From the NCBI GenBank assembly GCA_046302815.1, contig JBKCHO010000140.1, positions 1 through 34,617 of the forward strand: a stretch of DNA of 34,617 bases. The letters are read 5' to 3'. How positions within the stretch are numbered: position 1 is the stretch's first letter; every line of letters begins with the position of its first letter. The notes under the pieces are model-generated. The model worked only from the letters and a program-made list of their open reading frames with translations, was not told where the DNA came from and did no database searches. Made by a program: the position numbers and the translations under genes. Of the stretch, positions 8,374 to 15,771 are shown piece by piece. This stretch comes from JALRAP01 sp046302815. GTDB lineage: Bacteria > Bacteroidota > Bacteroidia > AKYH767-A > OLB10.

Positions 8374-8685
8374 TTAAGCAGAGATCCCGTTGATCTGGAT
8401 GCGGGTAAATTGCTGACGGTGTCCGTTGGATTTTTGGTAGCTCTTTCTGCGCTTCTTCTTGAATACGATTACTTTGTCGCCTTTCAAATGGGAGATAACG
8501 GTTGCGGAAACTTTGGCTCCTCCAACTGTAGGTGTGCCAACTTTGGTTTTGCCTCCGTTGTCAACCATCAGAACCTGGTCGAATTCCACTTTTTCGCCTT
8601 CATTGGCGTTCAGCCTGTGGACGATAATTGAATCGTTCTCAGCTACCTTCATTTGCTGACCAGCGATGGATACGATTGCGTACAT
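8374..8685 (-). CDS. rplU: 50S ribosomal protein L21
   Basis: This is a 103-residue protein of normal L21 length, with the N-terminus MYAIVSIAGQQMKVAENDSI and the basic C-terminal signature KKKRRKSYQKSNGHRQQFTRI-like stretch that binds 23S rRNA. It is the first gene of the rplU-rpmA operon, with a well-formed TTTG-N19-TAATTTTG promoter 45 bases upstream and a small hairpin in the leader (8709-8726). Confidence 0.98.
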   Translation of the reverse strand: MYAIVSIAGQQMKVAENDSIIVHRLNANEGEKVEFDQVLMVDNGGKTKVGTPTVGGAKVSATVISHLKGDKVIVFKKKRRKSYQKSNGHRQQFTRIQINGISA

Positions 8686-8708
8686 GATGCTTTTCTTTAA
8701 ATACTTAG

Positions 8709-8726
8709 CCCTCTATGAATTAGGGG
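8709..8726 (-). promoter_or_regulatory. Small hairpin at start of rplU leader
   Basis: On the minus strand CCCCTA can pair with TAGAGGG (one bulged A) around a 5-base loop, placed at the expected 5' end of the rplU transcript. It could be an autoregulatory or stabilising leader structure; the evidence is only the pairing and its position. Confidence 0.3.
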
Positions 8727-8729
8727 ATG

Positions 8730-8760
8730 CAAAATTACAAAATTCATGAGTATTTGCAAA
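8730..8760 (-). promoter_or_regulatory. rplU-rpmA promoter
   Basis: TTTG at 8760-8757, 19-base spacer, TAATTTTG at 8737-8730. This is a textbook Bacteroidota -33/-7 pair. Expected start of transcription is near 8724. Confidence 0.75.
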
Positions 8761-8831
8761 CATTGAATTCAAGTAAATTCCTCGAAAAACCTCAGAAAAC
8801 TGTTTTTTGGGTATATAAAATTGATATTCAG

Positions 8832-9767
8832 TTATTTGCTCCTGTTGATTAAATACACGCCAAACAATATGAACGCCAGGAAAAGCAAGTGCAACGCATG
8901 CAGGGCTTCTCCATGCACCACTCCCCATAACATAGCAACAATTGGAATCAGGTAGGTAACCGATGAGGCAAACAAGGCACCTGCGATTTTAATGAGTTGG
9001 TTGAAAACAACCACGGAAATGGCCGTTCCAAACAAAGCCAATAGCAAAATGCAAATCAATGATTCAAAAGGATTGATTGGATTGTTGGAAAAAATATTGA
9101 AGAACGACCCGTTTAGCATTTGAGCGTTAAACGAAAAGTGTTCCAGAAAGTCGGTGAACCCAAACAGGTAAATGCCTGTAATTGGTCCTACGAAACAAAG
9201 GGCAAACGCCGAAACCGTGAGAGAACCGGCATCACTGAGTTTGTGCCGAATCACATTTACAGATCCTGCATAACACAAGGTGGCCACGATAATGAGGATG
9301 GCATGCCATGATATCTGAAACAACGAGCCGTTCGCATTGTGCAAAATCAAACCGACTGCGCCGGCAAGCCCCAAGGCAACTCCCAACAAACGCAACCCTT
9401 TTACCTTGATTTTGAAAATGAAAAAGCCAAGGGCGAGGGTGAATACTGGTGTCAGGGAATTGAGCATGCCCGCCATGAAACTGGGCACTTTGGTTTGGGC
9501 AAAGGCAAACAGGAAAGCGGGAATACCATTACCCAGAAATCCGGTGGCTGCGATGTATTTCCATTGGTGTGTTTTCACCTCTGAAAATCGGCCTATGGTA
9601 AAGGGAACCAGAAATAAAAAGGATGAAAACATTCGGATGGCAGCCATCTGGTCGGGTTCGAAATGAACCAAAGCTCTTTTCATAAGCATGAACGAGCTAC
9701 CCCAAACCAAAGCCAACGACCCTATAAGGATCCATTTCAAATAGCCTTTGTTGGTTTGTGTTTCCAT
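8832..9767 (-). CDS. EamA/DMT-family permease
   Basis: This 311-residue, very hydrophobic protein has about ten transmembrane segments arranged as two EamA repeats. The first begins LIGSLALVWGSSFMLMKRAL, a typical EamA opening, and the second begins around residue 150 (ISWHAILIIVATLCYAGSVNV). The drug/metabolite transporter superfamily moves small metabolites, amino acids or drugs across the inner membrane; the substrate here cannot be predicted. The ATG at 9767 lies just downstream (minus strand) of the metK terminator, so it probably has its own promoter or depends on read-through from metK. Confidence 0.9.
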   Translation of the reverse strand: METQTNKGYLKWILIGSLALVWGSSFMLMKRALVHFEPDQMAAIRMFSSFLFLVPFTIGRFSEVKTHQWKYIAATGFLGNGIPAFLFAFAQTKVPSFMAGMLNSLTPVFTLALGFFIFKIKVKGLRLLGVALGLAGAVGLILHNANGSLFQISWHAILIIVATLCYAGSVNVIRHKLSDAGSLTVSAFALCFVGPITGIYLFGFTDFLEHFSFNAQMLNGSFFNIFSNNPINPFESLICILLLALFGTAISVVVFNQLIKIAGALFASSVTYLIPIVAMLWGVVHGEALHALHLLFLAFILFGVYLINRSK

Positions 9768-9770
9768 CTG

Positions 9771-9803
9771 AAAATAAAAAGGCCGGACAAATTTCGCCGG
9801 CCT
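9771..9803 (-). terminator. Intrinsic terminator after metK
   Basis: On the minus strand AGGCCGG (9803-9797) pairs with CCGGCCT (9786-9780) around a 10-base loop, followed by TTTTTATTTT. It lies 23 bases after the metK stop. Confidence 0.9.
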
Positions 9804-9826
9804 ATGGTTGTATAATGCTGTTGTGA

Positions 9827-11101
9827 TTACTTCTTCTTGGAGTTGATGCCGAATGCCTTTTTAACCGCATTCACATGACTAAGGTCTTCCCAAGGGAACA
9901 ACTTAACTTTAACCTTCTTCTCGTTTTTCTTGCCTTTGTTGAACACCTTCGTTACTTCGCGTGTTTTACGACCCATGTGGCCGTAAGACGCGGTTTCGGT
10001 GTAAATAGGAGTACGGAGCGCGAATCGTTTTTCGATGAAGTAAGGACGCATGTCGAACTCTTTCATGGATCCTATGCAATCGGCGATTTCACCATCTGTC
10101 ATATAGACTTTTGATGTTCCATAGGTGTTTACATACAAACCAACAGGTTTAGCCACTCCAATGGCGTAGGCTACTTGCACTAAGGCCTCGTCGCACACAC
10201 CAGCAGCTACCAGGTGCTTTGCAATATGTCGGGTGGCATAAGCGGCAGAGCGATCCACTTTGGATGGGTCCTTGCCAGAGAATGCACCACCACCGTGTGC
10301 GCCCCTACCACCGTAGGTGTCCACAATGATCTTCCTGCCGGTCAATCCGGTGTCACCGTGAGGTCCGCCAATAACAAACTTTCCTGTCGGATTCACATGG
10401 TAAGTGATTTTGTTATTGAAAAGGACTTGCACACGCTTAGGAAGCTTTTTCATGATGCGAGGAACAAGGATGCCGATGACATCCTTGCGGATTACATCTT
10501 GCATAGCTTTTTCACTTCCGAAATCATCGTGCTGGGTAGATATCACAATGGTATCTATGCGTTTCGGCTGGTGGTCATCGCTATATTCAATGGTTACTTG
10601 GCTCTTGGAGTCGGGACGCAAATATTTCATCACCTTGCCTTCGCGGCGGATGGCTGCAAGTTCCTCCAACAACAGGTGCGCCAACTCCAATGGGAGTGGC
10701 ATGTAATTATCGGTTTCACGACAGGCATAACCAAACATCATGCCTTGGTCGCCTGCACCCTGGTCTTCCTTCTTCTTTCTAACAACGCCCTGATTGATGT
10801 CGGGCGACTGTTCGTGAATAGCCGAAAGGATACCGCAGGAGTTTGCTTCAAACATATACTCACTCTTGGTGTAGCCGATCCGGGCGATCACTTCACGAGC
10901 GATATCTTGAACATCCAAATAGGCGTCCGATTTTACCTCGCCAGCCAATACGACTTGACCGGTGGTAACCAAAGTTTCACAAGCTACCTTGGATGCAGGG
11001 TCATAGGCTAAGAAATGATCTATCAAAGCATCTGAAATCTGGTCTGCCACCTTGTCTGGGTGGCCTTCTGATACGGATTCGGAGGTGAATAAGTATGCCA
11101 T
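9827..11101 (-). CDS. metK: S-adenosylmethionine synthetase
   Basis: This cytoplasmic enzyme makes S-adenosylmethionine from methionine and ATP. The 424-residue product shows FTSESVSEGHPDKVADQISD at the N-terminus (ATP and metal site), GAGDQGMMFGYA around residue 118, and GRGAHGGGAFSGKDPSKVD with the K+/phosphate-binding residues. It is longer than the E. coli enzyme (384) because of a lysine-rich C-terminal region typical of Bacteroidota MetK. ATG 11101 is preceded by a clear promoter and the gene is followed by its own terminator. Together with ahcY (25667) it frames the SAM cycle in this window. Confidence 0.98.
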   Translation of the reverse strand: MAYLFTSESVSEGHPDKVADQISDALIDHFLAYDPASKVACETLVTTGQVVLAGEVKSDAYLDVQDIAREVIARIGYTKSEYMFEANSCGILSAIHEQSPDINQGVVRKKKEDQGAGDQGMMFGYACRETDNYMPLPLELAHLLLEELAAIRREGKVMKYLRPDSKSQVTIEYSDDHQPKRIDTIVISTQHDDFGSEKAMQDVIRKDVIGILVPRIMKKLPKRVQVLFNNKITYHVNPTGKFVIGGPHGDTGLTGRKIIVDTYGGRGAHGGGAFSGKDPSKVDRSAAYATRHIAKHLVAAGVCDEALVQVAYAIGVAKPVGLYVNTYGTSKVYMTDGEIADCIGSMKEFDMRPYFIEKRFALRTPIYTETASYGHMGRKTREVTKVFNKGKKNEKKVKVKLFPWEDLSHVNAVKKAFGINSKKK

Positions 11102-11140
11102 AATGAATGGATTGTGTTATCTGATTTAAGTTAGAAGTGG

Positions 11141-11175
11141 CAAAAGTAGAAAAAGAATTGGCTTTGAAAATCAAA
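11141..11175 (-). promoter_or_regulatory. metK promoter
   Basis: TTTG at 11175-11172, 23-base spacer, TACTTTTG at 11148-11141, matching TTTG-N-TAnnTTTG. The leader would be about 33 bases. I see no SAM riboswitch elements in it. Confidence 0.7.
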
Positions 11176-11216
11176 CCATCTCCATTCCTTATTGCAATTA
11201 GGGTGTGGATGGTTGA

Positions 11217-12140
11217 TTATGTAGATTTGGACTTGCCGGTCAGCTTGTGGAATACCTCCTCTAACGAACTCTCAGATCGTTGCATGGTAAGGATCTTGAG
11301 CTGTGCCTGAACGGCATATTCGAATAGGGTTGATCTCAAATCGGTTTCGGAGGAGGCAAACAGGAGGTATTTGCATTTTCCAACTTCTTTAACCCGAATC
11401 ACGCCGGCAATGCCCTGCAGTCCGTATAAACTGGCGGGCGACTCAAATTCAATCTCCAGAACACTCTCCCTCGCAGTCAACTGCTGCAAACGGTCGGTGC
11501 GATCGTCTGCCACAATTTGGCCCTTGTTTATGATGATGACGCGATCGCAAATAGCCTCCACCTCTTGCATGATGTGTGTTGAAAGGATTACGGTTTTTTC
11601 TTTGCCAATGGCCGTAATAAGCTTTCGGATGTCTAACAGCTGGTTGGGGTCGAGACCGGAAGTGGGTTCGTCCAAAATAAGGACATCCGGATTATGAATC
11701 ATGGCTTGAGCCAAACCAACACGCTGCCGATAACCTTTTGATAAGGCTCCAATCTTTTTGTGCTGCTCAGGCCCCAGTCCGGTAACTTCAATCATTTCAT
11801 CCACCCGCTTTGGAATCCCCTTGCCACTCATGTGAATGCCTGCAACGAAGGATAAATACTCACGCACATACATGTCGAGGTAAAGCGGATTGTGTTCAGG
11901 TAGGTAACCGACACGCTTACGGACTTCAATCGAATCCTCCACCGTATCGAAACCCTTGACGGTTACACTGCCCATACTTTGAGGAATGTAGCAGCTAATG
12001 ATTTTCATCATGGTGGATTTGCCCGCACCGTTGGGGCCCAGAAACCCAACAACTTGTCCGGATCCTATTTCGAAGCTGACATCGTCCAACGCTTTTTGTT
12101 GACCATAAAGCTTTGTGATGTTTGATACTTTAACCGACAT
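11217..12140 (-). CDS. gldA: GldA-type gliding-motility ABC transporter ATPase
   Basis: This 307-residue ABC ATPase has Walker A GPNGAGKS at 35-42, the signature LSKGYRQR at 133-140 and Walker B/D-loop VLILDEPTSGLD at 153-164. The whole architecture (VSNITKLYGQQKALDDVSFEI start, YLPEHNPLYLDMYVREYLSF, C-terminal regulatory extension ending LEEVFHKLTG) matches GldA, the ATPase that works with the membrane proteins GldF and GldG in Flavobacterium gliding. gldF and gldG are not in this window, as is common. A related Nod/CcmA-type exporter is the alternative. The TACCTTTG box lies only 4 bases before the ATG, so the transcript may be leaderless. Confidence 0.82.
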   Translation of the reverse strand: MSVKVSNITKLYGQQKALDDVSFEIGSGQVVGFLGPNGAGKSTMMKIISCYIPQSMGSVTVKGFDTVEDSIEVRKRVGYLPEHNPLYLDMYVREYLSFVAGIHMSGKGIPKRVDEMIEVTGLGPEQHKKIGALSKGYRQRVGLAQAMIHNPDVLILDEPTSGLDPNQLLDIRKLITAIGKEKTVILSTHIMQEVEAICDRVIIINKGQIVADDRTDRLQQLTARESVLEIEFESPASLYGLQGIAGVIRVKEVGKCKYLLFASSETDLRSTLFEYAVQAQLKILTMQRSESSLEEVFHKLTGKSKST

Positions 12141-12144
12141 AATG

Positions 12145-12152
12145 CAAAGGTA
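12145..12152 (-). promoter_or_regulatory. gldA -7 box, 4 bases from the ATG
   Basis: TACCTTTG matches TAnnTTTG exactly. The next four bases are CATT, then ATG. A start of transcription about five bases on would fall at the start codon itself. No good -33 element is visible. Confidence 0.5.
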
Positions 12153-12198
12153 GAAATAGCAATTGATAAGGGGCTAATTCTTGTGCCAATAGGGTGGT

Positions 12199-12230
12199 TT
12201 TGTATTCCTAGCTCCAAAAGGGTAAATTTG
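12199..12230 (+). promoter_or_regulatory. rsgA operon promoter
   Basis: TTTG at 12199-12202, 20-base spacer, TAAATTTG at 12223-12230. Expected transcription start is near 12236, which supports the TTG start codon at 12277, because no in-frame ATG follows before the conserved N-terminus. Confidence 0.75.
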
Positions 12231-12276
12231 TAAGTGTCTAATCAATCTCCTTGACCACAATACAACCTACCCTCCT

Positions 12277-13194
12277 TTGGCATCCGGACTGGTCATAAAG
12301 TCAACTGGCAGCTTTTACTTGGTTGCTGATGATGCTGGTGAAGTGCACCGCTGCTCGGCTAAAGGGAAGTTGCGGTTGAAAGGGGTGGATACCACCAATC
12401 CCATTGCCGTAGGTGATCTTGTTACCTTTGAAAGGGATGGTGAAACAGGCGTTATTTCCGATATAGCCGAGCGTAAAAACTACATTATCCGCAAATCGGT
12501 CAACCTGTCGAAGCAGGCTCACATTCTTGCCGCCAACCTCGATTTGGCCTTGGTTGTAGCCACGCCTGTATTCCCAAGGACTTCCACTGGCTTCATTGAT
12601 CGATTTCTGGCTACAGCTGAAGCCTACAATATTCCAGCAGGAATCGTATTTAACAAGTCGGATCTGTACGATGAGGAGATTGAATCCTATGTGGAAGAAC
12701 TTTCGTCTATGTATCGTTATGTTGGATACTCCACCTTTGTTGTTTCGGCTTTACAGCCGGACTCCCTGCGCGAACTTCAATCCAAGTTGGTAGGTAAAAT
12801 CACCCTTATTTCCGGTCACTCGGGCACTGGAAAGTCCACCTTGGTCAACGCATTGGTTCCAGGATTGGAGTTGAAAACAACGGAGCTCTCCGCAATGCAC
12901 CTCAAAGGCAAACATACCACCACCTTCGCAGAAGCCCATAGACTGCCTCATGGCGGATTCGTTATTGATACACCGGGAATTCGCGAGTTTGGTATCGTCG
13001 ACTTTGAAAAGCATCAGGTTTCTCATTATTTCCCAGAGATATTCAAGGCTTCATCAAGCTGTAAATTCAATAATTGTTTGCATGAAAATGAAAAAGGTTG
13101 TGCCGTTATTCAAGCGGTGGAAGACTCCAAAATTGCATTAACCAGGTACTCTAGCTACTTGAGCATACTCAATAACGAGGATATCTTTAAATAA
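12277..13194 (+). CDS. rsgA: Ribosome small-subunit-dependent GTPase A
   Basis: RsgA is a circularly permuted GTPase that helps late maturation of the 30S subunit. The 305-residue product has the N-terminal OB fold (1-70), then the G motifs in permuted order: G4 NKSD (126-129), G5 SAL (157-159), G1 GHSGTGKST (180-188), a switch I HTTT (213-216) and G3 DTPG (231-234). The C-terminal zinc site is C262, C267, H269 and C275. Translation must begin with TTG: the frame closes upstream at 12223-12225 and holds no ATG, while the family N-terminus (GLVIKSTGSFY) follows the TTG directly. It heads a cluster with a small lipoprotein gene, dtd and a MazG-like gene. Confidence 0.96.
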   Translation: MASGLVIKSTGSFYLVADDAGEVHRCSAKGKLRLKGVDTTNPIAVGDLVTFERDGETGVISDIAERKNYIIRKSVNLSKQAHILAANLDLALVVATPVFPRTSTGFIDRFLATAEAYNIPAGIVFNKSDLYDEEIESYVEELSSMYRYVGYSTFVVSALQPDSLRELQSKLVGKITLISGHSGTGKSTLVNALVPGLELKTTELSAMHLKGKHTTTFAEAHRLPHGGFVIDTPGIREFGIVDFEKHQVSHYFPEIFKASSSCKFNNCLHENEKGCAVIQAVEDSKIALTRYSSYLSILNNEDIFK

Positions 13195-13202
13195 ATTATA
13201 AA

Positions 13203-13523
13203 ATGAAAAGCTCAATGATAGCGAATAGAGTTGGAAACTGGTTTTTTGTCTCGATGGCCGTCATTGGTTTGTTGAGTTCATGTCGTGTCATTATAAATCA
13301 AGCCTTGTTTCCCAACCGGTGTGAGAGATGGGATGTTGTTGATTTGGCCTCTGGCGAAGTGCTTTGGTCCAAAGAAGGTTGTGCCGGCGATATTGCCAAC
13401 ATGAAAGAAAATGCTACCGAGGCAGCATTGGAACAATATGAGGCGACATTCGGCCGAAAATATGAAATTCGGTCAACCTCGTGGACTAGAGAGCCTGAAG
13501 GGGTAAACCAACCACGCAATTAG
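13203..13523 (+). CDS. Small putative lipoprotein, unrecognised family
   Basis: The 106-residue product has a signal sequence ending in the lipobox LLSSC (Cys about residue 27), so it is probably lipid-anchored. The short mature part contains the paired cysteines NRCERWD and KEGCAGD, a stretch reading DLASGEVLWSKEGC, and a helical middle (MKENATEAALEQYEATFGRK). I do not recognise a family. It is spaced 8 bases after rsgA and 8 bases before dtd, so it is co-transcribed with them. In many Bacteroidota rsgA and dtd are direct neighbours, which makes this gene look like an insertion into a conserved cluster. Confidence 0.7.
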   Translation: MKSSMIANRVGNWFFVSMAVIGLLSSCRVIINQALFPNRCERWDVVDLASGEVLWSKEGCAGDIANMKENATEAALEQYEATFGRKYEIRSTSWTREPEGVNQPRN

Positions 13524-13531
13524 TTATTCAA

Positions 13532-13978
13532 ATGAAAGCGCTGATTCAACGGGTAAAAGAAGCCTCAGTAACCATCGATGGGCAGATTCACGGAAGTATT
13601 GGCCATGGACTCCTCATCTTGCTTGGAGTGGGCGTTAACGACGATGCTACAGATGCTACCAAATTGGCCTCGCGAATTCCAAAGCTCCGTATTTTCAATG
13701 ATGAGAATGGGTTGATGAACCTGTCTTGTGGCGATGTGCAAGGTGAATATTTAGTAATCAGTCAATTCACTTTACTGGCTGATTCTCGAAAAGGAAACAG
13801 GCCATCTTACATTCAGGCTGCAAGGCCTGAGCAGGCGGTGCCGCTGTATGAATTGTTTGTCGATTTACTCAAAGCCGAGAGTGGCAAGGAAATCAAAACA
13901 GGTGTGTTTGGAGCCGATATGAAAGTATCCTTGGTAAACGACGGGCCAGTTACCATTATGATGGATACCAAAGAATGA
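13532..13978 (+). CDS. dtd: D-aminoacyl-tRNA deacylase
   Basis: DTD hydrolyses D-amino acids (and glycine) mischarged on tRNAs. The 148-residue product has the full family length. The two catalytic motifs are visible: SQFTL (77-81), and NDGPVT (136-141), where the family has NxGPVT. The N-terminus MKALIQRVKEASVTIDG is typical. It lies 8 bases after the small lipoprotein gene and 19 bases before the MazG-like gene, in the rsgA operon. Confidence 0.97.
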   Translation: MKALIQRVKEASVTIDGQIHGSIGHGLLILLGVGVNDDATDATKLASRIPKLRIFNDENGLMNLSCGDVQGEYLVISQFTLLADSRKGNRPSYIQAARPEQAVPLYELFVDLLKAESGKEIKTGVFGADMKVSLVNDGPVTIMMDTKE

Positions 13979-13997
13979 AATTTCAAAAAAAATAGCG

Positions 13998-14324
13998 ATG
14001 TCTCTTCAAGTTACGCAACAACAAGTCAACCAGTGGATCGAACAATATGGCGTTCGATATTTCAATGAATTAACTAATATGGCCCTCCTCACCGAGGAGG
14101 TTGGCGAATTGGCCCGTATCATTGCCCGCAAATACGGTGAGCAATCATTCAAGCAAACAGATTTGGAAAAAAATCTGGCCGACGAGATGGCTGATGTATT
14201 GTTCGTACTTGTTTGTCTGGCCAATCAAACCGGAGTGAATCTGGAAGAGGCCTTCCAGCGCAACATGGAAAAGAAAACTTCAAGGGATGCCCAACGGCAT
14301 TTAGGCAACGACAAATTGAAATAA
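13998..14324 (+). CDS. MazG-like nucleotide pyrophosphohydrolase
   Basis: This 108-residue all-alpha protein has the MazG metal site: TEEVGELAR (EExxE, about 33-37) and DEMADVLFVLVCLANQTG (ExxD, about 64-67). The family hydrolyses nucleoside triphosphates to monophosphates and pyrophosphate, often as a house-cleaning enzyme; whether this one prefers dCTP, dUTP or oxidised nucleotides cannot be told. It is the last gene of the rsgA-dtd cluster in this window and ends at a terminator. Confidence 0.92.
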   Translation: MSLQVTQQQVNQWIEQYGVRYFNELTNMALLTEEVGELARIIARKYGEQSFKQTDLEKNLADEMADVLFVLVCLANQTGVNLEEAFQRNMEKKTSRDAQRHLGNDKLK

Positions 14325-14331
14325 AAAAAAG

Positions 14332-14358
14332 AAAGCCCTCGCAAATGCAAGGGCCTTT
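14332..14358. terminator. Bidirectional terminator (MazG gene / M43 protease)
   Basis: AAAGCCCT pairs with AGGGCCTTT (one bulged C), with an inner GC/GC pair around AAAT. A/T runs flank both sides. It stands between two convergent genes. Confidence 0.7.
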
Positions 14359-14379
14359 GGTTTCCAATCCAAAAATTTT

Positions 14380-15360
14380 TCAAGGCTGTGCAAACGAGTT
14401 TCTGCCAGCTCCCGGCTGGAAGAAAGAGTTCATTCTGTTTTTCTGTCCAACAGTGAACATGTACATGCACGCATCGTCCGTATAATCCATATAATTCATG
14501 GTCATCTCAACCGGACTTCCCGAGCAAGTGGAGTAGTGCGGATAGGAGGGACAGCCGTAATTGGCCGTATTGTGTGTGGGGGTGTCAGACACCAAGTCGG
14601 AGCCACAGGTTTGATCTCCCCAGATGTGACGAAGACCCATCCAATGTCCTACTTCGTGCGTGGCGGTCCTTCCTTTGTTGAATGTGGAGAAATTGGATGA
14701 GGACACACCTAAACAGTTGTTGTCAATAACTACTCCGTCGGTCAAAGGGTTGCCGCCGGGGAACTGGGCATATCCAAGGATGCTGTTGCTAAGGTTGCAT
14801 ACCCACATGTTCATCTTGGTGCTTGGACTGGTTGGATCAATGCCGCCTTTGCTTGCTTTTTTCATGTCGTCGTTGGTTCTCCAGGATGTTTTGGTCGTTG
14901 ACCTTCGAACTACCTGGTCAAGCACGAAGCGGATGCCCGTGTTGCCAGAGCGGACACTTTGAAAAATGGATGGAGTGTTGTTGTAGTCGGTATTCGTTGC
15001 CCCGAAATCTTTGTTGAGTATGTCGATTTGAGACTGGATTTGAGTCTGTGAAACATTCTCTGCTGCTGTTCTGTAAATGACATTTACGACCACAGGGATT
15101 TCGATCGTGCCGTCAGGCAGCAATCGTTGACCAGAAGCATATTCCTCAATAACACGCTCCATTTGTTCCATTCTGATAGCCAAGGTTGGATCCTCGGCCA
15201 ACTGCCGATTCAATACATTCATGGTTTCACAATGCCTCTGTGTGGGCTCTGCTTGTTGTGAGTCGGAACCAAGATTCATATTGGCATCCTCATCCTTTGT
15301 GCATGATTGAAATACGCCGCTGAGCACGATTGCGGCAAGCATGATTTTGGTGATCTTCAT
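14380..15360 (-). CDS. M43 (pappalysin-like) zinc metalloprotease lipoprotein
   Basis: The 326-residue product is a zinc endopeptidase. It starts at ATG 15360 (MKITKIMLAAIVLSGVFQSC), giving a signal peptide with a probable lipidated Cys20 followed by the acidic stretch TKDEDAN, which could be a surface-export signal for Bacteroidota lipoproteins. The active site HEVGHWMGLRH (235-245) is the metzincin HExxHxxGxxH motif, and the Met-turn region NYMDYTDDACMYMFT follows near residue 295. Many cysteines in the C-terminal half suggest disulfides. Upstream, IPVVVNVIYRT is typical of M43. The promoter at 15381-15411 excludes the longer frame starting at 15411. There is no T9SS tail. Confidence 0.93.
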   Translation of the reverse strand: MKITKIMLAAIVLSGVFQSCTKDEDANMNLGSDSQQAEPTQRHCETMNVLNRQLAEDPTLAIRMEQMERVIEEYASGQRLLPDGTIEIPVVVNVIYRTAAENVSQTQIQSQIDILNKDFGATNTDYNNTPSIFQSVRSGNTGIRFVLDQVVRRSTTKTSWRTNDDMKKASKGGIDPTSPSTKMNMWVCNLSNSILGYAQFPGGNPLTDGVVIDNNCLGVSSSNFSTFNKGRTATHEVGHWMGLRHIWGDQTCGSDLVSDTPTHNTANYGCPSYPHYSTCSGSPVEMTMNYMDYTDDACMYMFTVGQKNRMNSFFQPGAGRNSFAQP

Positions 15361-15380
15361 AGTCGCTTGATTGATTTTAT

Positions 15381-15411
15381 CAAACTTAAGGAGCCCTGAC
15401 ACCCATAACAA
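15381..15411 (-). promoter_or_regulatory. Promoter of the M43 protease
   Basis: TTG at 15411-15409, 20-base spacer, TAAGTTTG at 15388-15381; 20 bases separate the box from the ATG. Confidence 0.7.
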
Positions 15412-15511
15412 CCGGTTTTTTGGCGAATTACCAACAAAAGGGGGTTGTTAACCAATAAAAAAGGGTGGTTTTGGAGAACCACCCTTCATTTGTAGATTGA
15501 ATTCTAATGGA

Positions 15512-15751
15512 TTAAACCGATTCGGCCAATAATGTGATTTTATTATCGAGCATCTCTACCACACCTCCTTTTACCTCAAACTGCTGGTTACCCGTTGCAG
15601 TCTTTACCTTGACGGTACCATTCACCAAAGATGAAATGATAGGTGCATGGTTATTCAACATCTGGAACTGACCAGCACTACCGGGAACGGCAACAGATAC
15701 AACCTCACCTGAAAAGACCTTTTTGTCCGGGGTTATGATTTCCAAATACAT
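15512..15751 (-). CDS. atpC: F1F0 ATP synthase epsilon subunit (short form)
   Basis: The 79-residue product covers only the N-terminal beta-sandwich of epsilon (MYLEIITPDKKVFSGEVVSVAVPG, then NNHAPIISSL and VKGGVVEML). The C-terminal two-helix inhibitory domain of E. coli epsilon is absent, which is usual in Bacteroidota. The subunit joins gamma to the c-ring in the central stalk. It lies 20 bases downstream of the atpD stop on the same strand. The other atp genes are not in the window; a separate atpD-atpC pair is normal for this phylum. Confidence 0.95.
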   Translation of the reverse strand: MYLEIITPDKKVFSGEVVSVAVPGSAGQFQMLNNHAPIISSLVNGTVKVKTATGNQQFEVKGGVVEMLDNKITLLAESV

Positions 15752-15771
15752 TGATTTCGGTGTTGTATGGA

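Noticed and set aside
10214..11011. 265-residue plus-strand open frame opposite metK
   Set aside because: It is a shadow of metK: complementary to strongly conserved coding sequence, with no recognisable motifs.
11101..11180. SAM riboswitch upstream of metK
   Set aside because: The leader is only about 33 bases from the predicted start and has none of the conserved SAM aptamer elements.
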